This document shows, piece by piece, positions 8,927 through 17,026 of a stretch of DNA of 38,604 nt (within the stretch, counting starts at the first letter, position 1; each line of letters begins with the position of its first letter). Position numbers and translations under genes: made by a program. The DNA comes from Dehalococcoidia bacterium. Its GTDB lineage: Bacteria; Chloroflexota; Dehalococcoidia; UBA3495. The notes under the pieces were generated by a model that was not told where the DNA came from, did not search any database, and saw nothing but the letters and a program-made list of their open reading frames with translations. Where the stretch lies: the NCBI GenBank assembly GCA_030753265.1, contig JASMCQ010000012.1, positions 47,501 to 86,104 of the forward strand. The letters are read 5' to 3'.

Positions 8927-8960
8927 TCCGGAGTCTCGCAACCGGCTGGTTTTTCGGTCC

Positions 8961-9026
8961 GTCATCCCGGCGAAGGCCGGGATCCAGCCGCTGCTTCTCT
9001 GGATTCCGGCTTTCGCCGGAAAGACG
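8961..9026 (+). repeat. 66-bp REP-like palindromic element, copy 1
   Basis: Imperfect palindrome with arms CCCGGCGAAGGCCGGGATCC and GGATTCCGGCTTTCGCCGG around a short centre, bounded by GTCATC and AAAGACG. A second copy of identical length lies at 21263-21328 in the opposite orientation, with about 6 differences. It is located in the gap between two convergent genes. Such palindromes are dispersed non-coding elements in many bacteria; in RNA they would form a strong hairpin. Confidence 0.85.
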
Positions 9027-9086
9027 TGTGTGGAGAGGCAAAGTCGCACCTTTCCGCCGGCGTAAAGCTAGTCGCGGGGCAGTAAC

Positions 9087-9932
9087 CTAGCCCGCCCTCT
9101 CGGCCCAGCGGTCCGCCTCCACCGCGATGAGGAAGTCCAGCACCGTCCGGTTGAATAGGTCCGGCTCCTCGAGGTTGATGGCGTGGCCGCTCTGGGGGAA
9201 CACGGCCAGCCCGGCCCTCGGTATATTCCGCTTCATGAAGACCGCCGGATCGACACAGGGCTCATCCTCGTCGCCGACCAAGATCAGGGCCGGCACCATA
9301 AGCCCGCGCAGCTTCTCCACCAGGGAGAACGTCGTGGGCCGCTTCAGCATGAACCCCCGGTAGGTCAGCGCCGAGCCCAGGGCGGAGTGGGCCGCCAAAC
9401 CCTCGTAGAACTCCTGCCAACCCTTGGGGTCCTTGCGAAGGAGTTGCACCCTGACCGGGGTGCGGGCGTAATCTTTGGCCACGGCTGCCATTCCCTCTGA
9501 CAACAGCCGGTCGGTCATGGCTTGGCCATCCGCCAGCCACTTCTCCCGATTGCCGGGATCGGAACCGCTGCCGGCGGCGGCGACGATAACCCCCTTGGCC
9601 ATCTGGGGGTGAGCGATGCAGAAGTTCAATGCGACGGCGCCGCCCATGGACAGTCCGCCGATGAAGGCCTGCCGGATGCCCAAGTGCTCCAGCAGCAGGC
9701 GCAGGTCCTCCACCATTATGTCCTGGGAGTAAGCCTCCGGGTCCTCCGGCACGTCCGAGGGCGGGTACCCCCGAGCCGAGTAGGTAATCACCTGGTAGCG
9801 CCGGGAAAAGAACTTGACCTGGGGGTCCCAGCTCTCGGGGCCGCCCGAGAACTCGTGGCTCCACACCAGGGGAAACCCCTCGCCGGTGACCTCGTAGGAC
9901 AGATTCACTCCATTGGCGGAAAACTTGGGCAT
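9087..9932 (-). CDS. Alpha/beta-fold hydrolase
   Basis: Alpha/beta hydrolase of 281 aa with the nucleophile elbow GLSMGG (Ser95), a probable acid in VGDEDEP (Asp221 or Asp223) and the catalytic His250 in QSGHAIN. GGAGG upstream of the ATG supports the start. The family includes enol-lactonases and ester or C-C hydrolases; the substrate is not readable. It is the last gene of a four-gene minus-strand set with a conserved unknown, a hydroxyacid dehydrogenase and an MBL hydrolase, fitting degradation of an organic acid or lactone. Confidence 0.88.
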   Translation of the reverse strand: MPKFSANGVNLSYEVTGEGFPLVWSHEFSGGPESWDPQVKFFSRRYQVITYSARGYPPSDVPEDPEAYSQDIMVEDLRLLLEHLGIRQAFIGGLSMGGAVALNFCIAHPQMAKGVIVAAAGSGSDPGNREKWLADGQAMTDRLLSEGMAAVAKDYARTPVRVQLLRKDPKGWQEFYEGLAAHSALGSALTYRGFMLKRPTTFSLVEKLRGLMVPALILVGDEDEPCVDPAVFMKRNIPRAGLAVFPQSGHAINLEEPDLFNRTVLDFLIAVEADRWAERAG

Positions 9933-10029
9933 CTCGTCCTCCGGTCAAACCGACTACAAGGGCGACTGGTCCTCTCCCTCTTGCGAAAGGGGAGATAAGA
10001 GAGGGGGTGAAAAGGTTCCCCCATACTGG

Positions 10030-11070
10030 CTAGGCGCCGGGCACGTCTATCTTGCGGGTGCGCATCTTGAAATGGCTCATATCGATGATGGCGCTGTTGC
10101 GCCCTCCGGTACCGCCACCCATGAGCAGCAGGATATCGTCCGGGTCTTTGGCGCAGTGCAGAATCAGCTTTTCGTCGCCGGGCTTTTCCGGCCCTTGAGC
10201 CACCCCCAGGCGAACCAGTTCGGCGCGGGAGCGGATGGCGTGCTCGATCAGATAATCCTGGATGTTCCGGCGGCTCCACCCTCCCTCTTTAAGGGTCAGG
10301 GCGTGTTCTGGGCCGACGACTATCGCCCACTGGCCGGGAAATTTCTGGCCCAGAAAGGCGGACTTCATGGTGTCGGCCAAGGAGGACAGGATGGATTCCC
10401 CGGTATGGCCGTACCGGTTGTTGACGGTGGTGGGGTTGTAGGCCACGGCCACGGTAATGCAGCTGTCCTCGGCTTTGAACCCCCGGCTGACGTGGAGGGG
10501 TTCCCAGGGGGAGTCCTCCTCGTTGTCGGCGATGCAGAGAGTGTATTTGGAGGGATTGCCCAGCGTGCCCCGGTCCAGGGTGCCGGGACGGGCGTCGAAA
10601 CCGTTCATGAAGCAGAGCCGGATGGCCCGGCCCAAGCAGGCATTGGCCCGAAAGCCGGGGCCGAAAAGCCCGTCCCTGGAGTTAACGCCGATCCGGTGCC
10701 GGATGGGGCCGTTGACGACCATCAGTATGGCGGGAGAACTGGTGGAGGCCGAAGCCATGTGGACTTCGTTCTTGTCCTCTTCAAGGGCCCGCAGCGTGGC
10801 AACCAGAACGGGGAAGTACTCCGGGAGGCACCCGGCCATCACCGCGTTGGCCGCGGCGTTCTCCGAGGTCAGCACCCGCCGCCGCATCTCCAGCGACAGC
10901 AGCTCCTCCTCACCGGTCATCCCCACGTGCTCCAGCATCTCCCGGACCTTGTAGTCGACCGGCGGGACCACCGGCAGGCCGTCGCTCCAACCCAGGCGAT
11001 AGCACTCCTCGATGGCTTCGATAGTGTCACTGGCTTCCACCAGCTTGGATCTTTCGGAGCTTGTAGTCAT
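10030..11070 (-). CDS. Conserved protein of unknown function with GWSDGLPVVPP motif
   Basis: Protein of 346 aa with no signal peptide or membrane segment. The motif GWSDGLPVVPP (27-37) is one I recall from uncharacterised actinobacterial and Chloroflexota proteins found near UGSC-type (seleno)proteins, but no activity is known to me. Other visible features are an Ala/Asn-rich stretch ENAAANAVMAGCLPEY, a conserved-looking NGPIRHRIGVNSRDGLFGPG block and a C-terminal LLLMGGGTGGRNS. GGAGG 6 bases before ATG 11070 fixes the start. Its position between a dehydrogenase and a hydrolase suggests an enzyme of the same pathway; that is inference. Confidence 0.8.
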   Translation of the reverse strand: MTTSSERSKLVEASDTIEAIEECYRLGWSDGLPVVPPVDYKVREMLEHVGMTGEEELLSLEMRRRVLTSENAAANAVMAGCLPEYFPVLVATLRALEEDKNEVHMASASTSSPAILMVVNGPIRHRIGVNSRDGLFGPGFRANACLGRAIRLCFMNGFDARPGTLDRGTLGNPSKYTLCIADNEEDSPWEPLHVSRGFKAEDSCITVAVAYNPTTVNNRYGHTGESILSSLADTMKSAFLGQKFPGQWAIVVGPEHALTLKEGGWSRRNIQDYLIEHAIRSRAELVRLGVAQGPEKPGDEKLILHCAKDPDDILLLMGGGTGGRNSAIIDMSHFKMRTRKIDVPGA

Positions 11071-11101
11071 CGATATCCTCCAATCCGTCTGGGCAATCCG
11101 T

Positions 11102-11998
11102 CTAGGCGCCGGGCAGCCTCAACTGGACCCCGGCCTTTTCTTCTTGTATTTTCGAAACGGCGTCCGAGTCCTCCGGTCCCCAGCCCCGGAGCAGGGCTTC
11201 CACGTGCCGCTGGTCCACCAGGTTGGAGAGTTCCAGGGGGATGCCGTATTCCCGGCCCAACTCGGTGGCTAGCCGAACGTCCTTGGCCGCCAGGGCCGTG
11301 GCAAATCCCGGCTCGAAATTACCCTTAAACAGGTAACGGGGAGACTTCTCGGTGAGGCGCTTGCAGCCGCCGGAACTGTTGGTGATGACGTCGGCCAGCA
11401 CAGCCAGGTCGACGCCGGCCTTCACGCCAAGGGTCAGCGCCTCAGTCAGCATCATACCGATCCCCATGCTCAGCAGATTGTTGCAGAGCTTGCACACCGC
11501 TCCGTTGCCAATGGGACCGCAGTAGACCACATGGGTGCCTATGGAGTCGAGGGTGGGCTTGACCCGGTCGAACACGGCCCGGTCGCCGCCGACCATTACC
11601 GCCAGGGTGCCCGCCGCCGCACCGAAGACACCGCCGCTGACCGGTGCGTCCATGACGATGACGCCTTTCTCGCCGCATACCTGGTGGAGGCGGCGAATGG
11701 CCGTGGGCGAGTTGGTAGAGAGGTCGATGTGAATGGAGCCTTTAACGGCCCCTTCCATGATACCGTCCTCGCCAAGAACCACGGCATCCACGTCCCGCGG
11801 GCCTGGGAGCGAGGTGAACACAATCTCGCTTCCGGCGGTGGCTTCCTTCGGGCTACCGGCCCATTGGGCGCCCATCTCCAGAAGGTTGGTGGCTGCCTCC
11901 CGGCGCAGCTCGTGTACGGTCACATCGTGGCCGCCCTTAATGAGGTTGACCGCCATTGGGTTGCCCATGTTGCCAGTGCCGATAAATCCTACCTTCAT
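11102..11998 (-). CDS. NAD(P)-dependent beta-hydroxyacid dehydrogenase (3-hydroxyisobutyrate dehydrogenase-like)
   Basis: Beta-hydroxyacid dehydrogenase of 298 aa. The N-terminal GFIGTGNMGNPM is the dinucleotide-binding loop, IDLSTNSPT and DAPVSGGVFGA are substrate-binding blocks, and GNGAVCKLCNN carries the catalytic Lys170 with its paired Asn residues. Expected to oxidise a 3-hydroxy acid (hydroxyisobutyrate, tartronate semialdehyde or related) in the cytoplasm. AGGAG precedes ATG 11998. Its stop is 31 bases from the next gene's start, consistent with an operon. Confidence 0.92.
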   Translation of the reverse strand: MKVGFIGTGNMGNPMAVNLIKGGHDVTVHELRREAATNLLEMGAQWAGSPKEATAGSEIVFTSLPGPRDVDAVVLGEDGIMEGAVKGSIHIDLSTNSPTAIRRLHQVCGEKGVIVMDAPVSGGVFGAAAGTLAVMVGGDRAVFDRVKPTLDSIGTHVVYCGPIGNGAVCKLCNNLLSMGIGMMLTEALTLGVKAGVDLAVLADVITNSSGGCKRLTEKSPRYLFKGNFEPGFATALAAKDVRLATELGREYGIPLELSNLVDQRHVEALLRGWGPEDSDAVSKIQEEKAGVQLRLPGA

Positions 11999-12128
11999 CG
12001 TTGCCGCTCCTAGGTCAATTGTCCCGCTCTAACCGGCGGGCCTGTTCCGGCATCGCCTTTGGGGCGTACGCCGTTACGAGATACCCGCCTCCGCCCGGCG
12101 GGACGGGCATCTTCGTCAATTAGCTAGC

Positions 12129-12998
12129 TTACAGGGCCTGCCAGTAACGGCGCCCCTCCAGCCGGACCACCTTCCCGATGTGGTCGATGGGGTGGAAGTG
12201 TCCGGCGGCGACCACATACCCTTCCCGCTCGGCCAGGTCCAGAATGGCGTTGCGGCTCCGTCTGCTTGCCTCTTTGTCGATGTCCACCCCGGCAGTCCAA
12301 CCCGGCTCATGCACTTGGGCCTTGGAGTGGAGAACGTCGCCCATTACCATGGCTTTTTCGCCCTGGGAGTTGATCAGAATCACCAGGTGGCCGGGAGTGT
12401 GGCCGGGGGTATGGAGCGTGGTGATCTCGTCGGTGATACTGTGCTCCCCGTCGATGATGTCCATCTTGCCGAGTCCCTGGAGCGGCACCACTTGGTTCTC
12501 CACATAGGGAGCGGTCTTCAGGACCTCTGGTTTCGTGAAATGCTCCCAGTCCAGCCTGGGCACCAGGTACCTGGCCTTGGGGAAGTAGGGGGTGGGCGCT
12601 CCTCCGCCGTACCTGATGTTCCAGCCCACGTGGTCGGCGTGCAAATGGGAGTGGGCCACGATGTTCACTTCATCAAAGGCGGAGACGTTGTTATTGCCTA
12701 ACTGGTCCGGAGCAAGCAAGAGGGGCCGGATTTCCTGGTCCAGGTTGCCCGTCAGGTTACCCCGTTCCACGTGGGGGCCCGGCCCCATGCCGGTGTCGAC
12801 CATTATCGTGGTCCCCTTCGAACGAAGCACGAAACAGCAGTAATAGAGCTGGAACTGGCCGTTTTCCAGGGTGTCCTCGTACGGTCCCCAAGCTTCACGG
12901 GGAACCTCGGGGAACATCGCCTCCGGCGGCCGGGCCGGTGGCACCATGTCCATGACCGCCATGATTTCAACATTGCCTACGGTAATCTTGTCCGCCAC
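12129..12998 (-). CDS. Metallo-beta-lactamase-fold hydrolase
   Basis: MBL-fold metal-dependent hydrolase of 289 aa. The metal motif HSHLHADH gives HxHxDH at 118-123; further ligands are in HTPGHTPGH, VMGDVLH and GHFHPIDH. It resembles N-acyl homoserine lactonase/lactonase-like members more than glyoxalase II, but the substrate is uncertain. The GTG start at 12998 has AAGGAGGG just upstream. First gene of the minus-strand catabolic set; a 130-base gap follows before the dehydrogenase. Confidence 0.88.
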   Translation of the reverse strand: MADKITVGNVEIMAVMDMVPPARPPEAMFPEVPREAWGPYEDTLENGQFQLYYCCFVLRSKGTTIMVDTGMGPGPHVERGNLTGNLDQEIRPLLLAPDQLGNNNVSAFDEVNIVAHSHLHADHVGWNIRYGGGAPTPYFPKARYLVPRLDWEHFTKPEVLKTAPYVENQVVPLQGLGKMDIIDGEHSITDEITTLHTPGHTPGHLVILINSQGEKAMVMGDVLHSKAQVHEPGWTAGVDIDKEASRRSRNAILDLAEREGYVVAAGHFHPIDHIGKVVRLEGRRYWQAL

Positions 12999-13117
12999 GG
13001 CTCCCTCCTTGGATCAGTCTGAGTACTGAGAATCCCTCAAATGGGGACGGCCCAGCCGGATCGAAAAAGAAGAAGAAACGAGAACCGAGCAAGGATCCCG
13101 GGACGCCCTGATCCCGC

Positions 13118-13630
13118 TCAGTACTGTAACAGCGAGAACACGTCGTAGCCGGCCAGACGCCCCCGCCCGTCCAATTGGGTCAGCTCGATGATGACGCCGA
13201 TCGCGCCGATCACACCGCCCGACATTTCCACCAACCGGACCGTCGCGTCCAGGGTGCCTCCGGTGGCGAGCAGGTCGTCCAGCACCAACACGCGCTGGCC
13301 GGAGCCGATGCCGTCGACGTGGATCTGCATGGCGTCGCTGCCGTATTCCAGGGTGTACTCTGCCGTATGGGTGGCGGCCGGCAACTTCCCAGGCTTCCGC
13401 ACCGGCACGAACGGCTTGCCCAACTGGTAGGCCAACGGCGCACCGAACAGGAATCCCCGGGACTCGATTCCGACGATCACGTCCAACTGCTCGGCCTTGA
13501 AGCGCTCCACCAACTGGTCGATGGCGTACTTGAACGCGCCGGCATCGAGCAGCAGCGGAGTGATGTCCCGGAACAGGATCCCTGCTTCCGGAAAATCGGG
13601 CACGTCTCGGATAAAGGCCTTCAACTCCAT
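13118..13630 (-). CDS. apt: Adenine phosphoribosyltransferase
   Basis: Converts adenine and PRPP to AMP in purine salvage. The protein (170 aa) has the family N-terminus (IRDVPDFPEAGILFRDITPLL), GIESRGFLFGAPLA, and the PRPP-binding loop VLVLDDLLATGGT. Length and order of motifs match bacterial Apt. ATG 13630 has GGGGAG upstream. It has its own consensus promoter (13693-13721, minus strand), divergent from the tRNA-tuf promoter. Confidence 0.95.
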   Translation of the reverse strand: MELKAFIRDVPDFPEAGILFRDITPLLLDAGAFKYAIDQLVERFKAEQLDVIVGIESRGFLFGAPLAYQLGKPFVPVRKPGKLPAATHTAEYTLEYGSDAMQIHVDGIGSGQRVLVLDDLLATGGTLDATVRLVEMSGGVIGAIGVIIELTQLDGRGRLAGYDVFSLLQY

Positions 13631-13692
13631 TTGACTAACTCCCCAAGGGGACTGACACCGGGTTGTTCCTGACCGCGCACGGCCTAGCGACG

Positions 13693-13721
13693 AGTGTAGA
13701 ATAAGCTACGGGCGGCGTCAA
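13693..13721 (-). promoter_or_regulatory. Promoter of apt
   Basis: On the minus strand TTGACG (13721-13716) and TACACT (13698-13693) are exactly 17 bases apart, about 60 bases upstream of the apt start. Seen in sequence; activity inferred. Confidence 0.65.
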
Positions 13722-13736
13722 GCTGCCCATTTTACC

Positions 13737-13760
13737 GGTCACATTGTCGGTCACATTGTG
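13737..13760 (+). repeat. 12-bp tandem repeat between divergent promoters
   Basis: GGTCACATTGTC is followed directly by GGTCACATTGTG. The pair lies between the apt and tRNA-tuf promoters, about 47 bases upstream of the latter's -35. Such spacing would suit a direct-repeat operator, but nothing shows a regulator. Confidence 0.6.
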
Positions 13761-13806
13761 AGGAAATCGGCCTACGGTTTTCGGGCGTGGGCCACCTTCA
13801 AACCAA

Positions 13807-13835
13807 TTGACTTTCCCCAGTCCATTTCATATAAT
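13807..13835 (+). promoter_or_regulatory. Strong promoter of the tRNA-tuf-ribosomal protein cluster
   Basis: TTGACT (13807-13812) and a perfect TATAAT (13830-13835) separated by 17 bases. Transcription should start near 13842, 78 bases before the first tRNA. It is the best promoter match in the window, as expected for tRNA and EF-Tu genes. Confidence 0.8.
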
Positions 13836-13861
13836 GTGGACTCAGCAAGGTGGTCCCGATG

Positions 13862-13889
13862 AAATGGCCCCAAGCATACGGGGCCATTT
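13862..13889 (+). promoter_or_regulatory. Perfect 10-bp hairpin in the tRNA-tuf leader
   Basis: AAATGGCCCC (13862-13871) and GGGGCCATTT (13880-13889) are exact reverse complements around an 8-base loop. No T-run follows, so it is more likely an RNA-processing or leader structure than a terminator. Confidence 0.6.
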
Positions 13890-13919
13890 GTAGTGTGTCT
13901 ACCACCCAGCGCCCTTGAT

Positions 13920-13991
13920 GCCCCTGTGGCGCAAAGGTAGCGCAGTCGATTTGTAATCGACAGGTTAGGGGTTCGATTCCCCTCTGGGGCT
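13920..13991 (+). tRNA. tRNA-Thr (anticodon TGT)
   Basis: Cloverleaf folds by eye: acceptor GCCCCTG/CTGGGGC with one U-U mismatch, anticodon stem GTCGA/TCGAC around TTTGTAA, and T stem AGGGG/CCCCT with loop TTCGATT. Reads ACA codons. CCA is not encoded. Confidence 0.95.
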
Positions 13992-14070
13992 CTCTTGGAG
14001 ACTCGCTTCCCTACTCTGGAGTACCGTGCCCGGTGGCGCGGTCAACGGAAGGGAGGACTGCCCAAACCCT

Positions 14071-14155
14071 GGAGGGGTGGGTGAGTGGTTAAAGCCACCA
14101 GACTGTAAATCTGGCGTCCGGAAGGGCTTCGTAGGTTCGAATCCTACCCCCTCCA
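14071..14155 (+). tRNA. tRNA-Tyr (anticodon GTA)
   Basis: Class II tRNA with a long variable arm. Acceptor GGAGGGG/CCCCTCC, anticodon stem CCAGA/TCTGG around CTGTAAA, T stem GTAGG/CCTAC. CCA is encoded at 14156-14158. Confidence 0.96.
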
Positions 14156-14215
14156 CCAATTGTGGTAATCTTTAATAGCACGTACCGAGTTGAATGCCGG
14201 TTGCTTTCGCAACCC

Positions 14216-14287
14216 GCCCAGATAGCTCAGCGGTAGAGCACGTTCTTGGTAAGAACGGGGTCGGCGGTTCAATCCCGCCTCTGGGCT
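14216..14287 (+). tRNA. tRNA-Thr (anticodon GGT)
   Basis: Acceptor GCCCAGA/TCTGGGC, anticodon arm GTTCT..AGAAC carrying GGT, and T stem GGCGG/CCGCC around TTCAATC. Reads ACC/ACT. CCA is encoded at 14288-14290. It ends 31 bases before tuf, the same relation as thrT-tufB in Escherichia coli. Confidence 0.95.
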
Positions 14288-14318
14288 CCAGCTTCACCAA
14301 CACAGGGAGGAGGCCCAA

Positions 14319-15503
14319 ATGGCCAAGCAGCTATATGACCGGTCCAAACCGCACGTAAATGTGGGTACCATCGGTCACGTGGACCATGGTAAGACCACTC
14401 TGACATCTGCCATCACTCAAGTGCTCGCAAAGAAAGGGTTGGCAAGCGCCCGCTCTTTGGACAGCATCGACAATGCGCCCGAAGAGAAAGCCCGTGGTGT
14501 GACTATCGCCATCGCCCACGTGGAGTACCAGACAGAAACCCGGCACTATGCCCACGTGGACTGCCCGGGGCACGCTGACTACATCAAAAACATGATCACC
14601 GGCGCGGCTCAGATGGACGGCGCTGTTCTGGTGGTCAGCGCTCCCGACGGCCCGATGCCTCAGACCCGGGAGCACATCCTACTGGCTCGCCAGGTGGAAG
14701 TCCCCCGCATCTTGGTCGCCCTGAATAAATGCGACATGATGGACGATGAAGAACTGCTGGAGCTGGTGGAGATGGAAGTTCGAGAACTTCTCGACCGCTA
14801 CGAATTCCCCGGCGACGACACGCCCATCGTCCGGGTCAGCGCCCTCAAGGCAGTCGAAGGTGACTCAGAAGCCGAAGAGGGTATCCTGAAACTGGTGCAG
14901 ACCATGGACGACTATATTCCGATCCCCACTCGGGTCACCGACCGGCCGTTCCTGATGCCCATTGAGGACGTGTTCGGCATCAAGGGCCGCGGAACCGTGG
15001 TCACGGGCCGGGTAGAGCGCGGACAGCTCAAGCAGGGCTCTCCGGTGGAGATCATCCGGTTCGGCGACGTACGTGAAACCGTGGCCACCGGCTTGGAGAT
15101 GTTCCACAAGACGCTCGACTACACCGAAGCCGGCGATGCCGTGGGGATACTGCTTCGCGGCGTGGACCGGGATGAGGTGGAGCGGGGCCAGGTGCTCGTC
15201 GCGCCCGGCTCGATGCGGCCTCACAAGGAAGCCCACGCCGAGGTGTACGTGCTCAGCCGCGAGGAAGGCGGACGTCATACGCCCTTCTTCCCCGGCTACA
15301 AACCCCAGTTCTACATCCGGACCAGCGACATCACCGGGGAGGTCATTCTGCCGGAAGGGGTGGAAATGGTCATGCCCGGCGACAACATTCAAATGACCAT
15401 CAAGCTGATCTCACCAATCGCCATTGAGGAAGGCCTACGCTTCGCCATTCGAGAAGGCGGCCGAACGGTGGGCGCCGGCGTATTCACCAAACTGTTGGAC
15501 TAA
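14319..15503 (+). CDS. tuf: Translation elongation factor Tu
   Basis: GTPase that delivers aminoacyl-tRNA to the ribosome; 394 aa, the normal length. G1 GHVDHGKT (19-26), G3 DCPGHADY (81-88) and G4 NKCD (136-139) are intact, as are the domain 2 block [13 protein letters not shown] and domain 3. Switch I reads [12 protein letters not shown] where most EF-Tu have RGITINTxHVEY: the Mg-binding Thr is kept but the usual Asn is Ala. GGGAGGAGG precedes the ATG. Probably cotranscribed with the upstream tRNAs and with rpmG-secE-nusG. Confidence 0.98.
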   Translation: MAKQLYDRSKPHVNVGTIGHVDHGKTTLTSAITQVLAKKGLASARSLDSIDNAPEEKARGVTIAIAHVEYQTETRHYAHVDCPGHADYIKNMITGAAQMDGAVLVVSAPDGPMPQTREHILLARQVEVPRILVALNKCDMMDDEELLELVEMEVRELLDRYEFPGDDTPIVRVSALKAVEGDSEAEEGILKLVQTMDDYIPIPTRVTDRPFLMPIEDVFGIKGRGTVVTGRVERGQLKQGSPVEIIRFGDVRETVATGLEMFHKTLDYTEAGDAVGILLRGVDRDEVERGQVLVAPGSMRPHKEAHAEVYVLSREEGGRHTPFFPGYKPQFYIRTSDITGEVILPEGVEMVMPGDNIQMTIKLISPIAIEEGLRFAIREGGRTVGAGVFTKLLD

Positions 15504-15506
15504 GAA

Positions 15507-15677
15507 ATGGCCAGAAAGACAGCAGATGTCCGACTGATAATCACGTTGCAATGCGGCGATTGCCGGGAGCGTAACTACACCTCCGTCAAGAACCGGCGCA
15601 ACGATCCCCAGCGGCTGGAGCTGCGAAAATACTGCTCCCGCTGCCGCAACCATACCTCTCATCGGGAAGTGAGGTAG
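15507..15677 (+). CDS. rpmG: 50S ribosomal protein L33
   Basis: Small ribosomal protein of 56 aa, starting 3 bases after the tuf stop. [19 protein letters not shown] begins as L33 proteins do, and two CxxC pairs (Cys16/Cys19 and Cys43/Cys46) form the zinc ribbon of the zinc-binding type. The order tuf-rpmG-secE-nusG is widely conserved; the tRNA-Trp that often sits between rpmG and secE is absent here. Confidence 0.95.
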   Translation: MARKTADVRLIITLQCGDCRERNYTSVKNRRNDPQRLELRKYCSRCRNHTSHREVR

Positions 15678-15683
15678 TCCCTC

Positions 15684-15926
15684 ATGGCCAGGAGTTCGAC
15701 TCGTAGCCCCAGGATCGCCTCTTCGGGCGCCGCCGGACGCGTGAGCCCGGTGGCCTTCCTCCGGGAAACCGCATCCGAACTGCGGAAGTCAGTCTGGCCC
15801 AGCCGCGAGGAAACGGCGCGGCTCACCATGGTGGTCATCGCCTTATCGTTCGTCATGGGCTTCTTCCTGGGGGGGCTTGACCGGATATTGAAAGAGACCT
15901 TCGACAGATTCGTGCTTATAGGCTAA
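15684..15926 (+). CDS. secE: Preprotein translocase subunit SecE
   Basis: Essential SecYEG component of 80 aa. The amphipathic helix FLRETASELRKSVWPSREE with its WPSREE signature is followed by one membrane helix (about 47-65: LTMVVIALSFVMGFFLGGL). GAGG at 15671-15674 within the end of rpmG serves as ribosome binding site. Length and position before nusG are typical. Confidence 0.96.
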   Translation: MARSSTRSPRIASSGAAGRVSPVAFLRETASELRKSVWPSREETARLTMVVIALSFVMGFFLGGLDRILKETFDRFVLIG

Positions 15927-15981
15927 CCATCCCGAAAATGCCAGCGTGGGTTGCCAACAACGCGGCTGCGGATTCGCCATC

Positions 15982-16560
15982 ATGACCACGACCAACGATC
16001 CTCAAACAACCGAGAGTTCTGCCCCCAGGTGGTACATCGTGCACACCTATTCCGGGCAGGAAGACCTGGTCGAGAAGAACCTCAAGTTGAGAATTCAGAG
16101 CCTCGACATGCAGGACCGCATCCTCGAGGTGCTGGTGCCCACCGAAGAAGAGGTGGTGTTCAAGGACGGCAAAAGGCGCTCGGAGCGGCGAAAGCTGTTC
16201 CCTGGCTACATCCTGGTCCAGATGTCCATGGATGACGAAAGCTGGTACGCGGTCCGCAATACCCCGGGGGTGACCGGGTTCGTCTCGACCGAAGACGAAT
16301 CCGACAAACGGCCCAAACCGGTGCCCCTGGAAGACAAGCAGATAGAAGGCATTCTCAAGCAGGTGGAATCCGGAACAACGCGCATCAAGATCGGCCTGGA
16401 AAGGGGCGAAACAGTGCGCATCACCGAAGGACCGTTTGTTGATTTCATCGGCTCCATCAGCGATGTCGATGAGGGCAAGGGCAAAGTACGGGTCCTGGTC
16501 TCCTTCTTCGGAAGGGAAACCCCGGTGGAGCTGGATTTCCTGCAGGTCGAACGCATTTAG
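15982..16560 (+). CDS. nusG: Transcription termination/antitermination protein NusG
   Basis: Binds RNA polymerase and influences elongation, Rho termination and coupling to the ribosome. NGN domain: PRWYIVHTYSGQEDLVEKNL, RKLFPGYILVQM and VRNTPGVTGFV. C-terminal KOW domain: GETVRITEGPFVDFIGSI through VELDFLQVERI. I prefer ATG 15982 (192 aa) to the upstream in-frame GTG 15946 because the extra residues are unlike NusG; neither has a strong ribosome binding site. Confidence 0.95.
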   Translation: MTTTNDPQTTESSAPRWYIVHTYSGQEDLVEKNLKLRIQSLDMQDRILEVLVPTEEEVVFKDGKRRSERRKLFPGYILVQMSMDDESWYAVRNTPGVTGFVSTEDESDKRPKPVPLEDKQIEGILKQVESGTTRIKIGLERGETVRITEGPFVDFIGSISDVDEGKGKVRVLVSFFGRETPVELDFLQVERI

Positions 16561-16569
16561 GAGCGAACG

Positions 16570-16998
16570 GTGGCCAAAAAGGTACGAGCGATAATCAAGC
16601 TGCAGTTGGAGGCGGGAAAGGCGACACCCGCACCTCCGGTGGGTCCCGCGTTGGGCCAGCATGGCGTCAACATCATGGGCTTCGTCAAAGAGTATAATTC
16701 TCGCACCGCGGACAAGAGCGGTACGATCGTTCCGGTGCACCTCACCGTATTCGAGGACCGTTCATTCAGCTTCGTAACTCGCACCCCGCCCGCTTCCGAC
16801 CTGTTGCGCAAGGCGGCGTCTGTCGAGAAAGGTGCCACCGAAGCCAGGCAGGGACCTGTGGGCACAATCAGCCGGAAGGCCCTCAAAGAAATAGCCGAAG
16901 CAAAAGCCACGGATTTGAACGCCTCCTCCGTGGAGGCTGCAATGTCCATTATTGAAGGCACTGCCCGCAGCATGGGAATCAAGGTCGAAGGGGACTAG
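16570..16998 (+). CDS. rplK: 50S ribosomal protein L11
   Basis: 142 aa, normal length. [20 protein letters not shown] and [20 protein letters not shown] are the L11 N-terminal signature, and the C-terminal rRNA-binding domain ends [17 protein letters not shown] start at 16570 with AGGAG at 16559-16563, which overlaps the nusG stop. Part of the stalk base and GTPase centre. Confidence 0.98.
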   Translation: MAKKVRAIIKLQLEAGKATPAPPVGPALGQHGVNIMGFVKEYNSRTADKSGTIVPVHLTVFEDRSFSFVTRTPPASDLLRKAASVEKGATEARQGPVGTISRKALKEIAEAKATDLNASSVEAAMSIIEGTARSMGIKVEGD

Positions 16999-17026
16999 CT
17001 GCCGTCGTGGCCCACAAGGATCAAGT

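Noticed and set aside
9970..10020. CTCTCCCTC...GGGGAGATAAGAGAGGG partial palindrome
   Set aside because: Looks like a fragment of a common purine/pyrimidine-rich intergenic repeat; only one imperfect copy in the window, so no claim beyond this.
9913..11328. Plus-strand open frame of 471 codons
   Set aside because: It is antisense to the alpha/beta hydrolase, unknown protein and dehydrogenase genes, lacks a ribosome binding site and has the Gly/Pro/His-rich composition of high-GC shadow frames.
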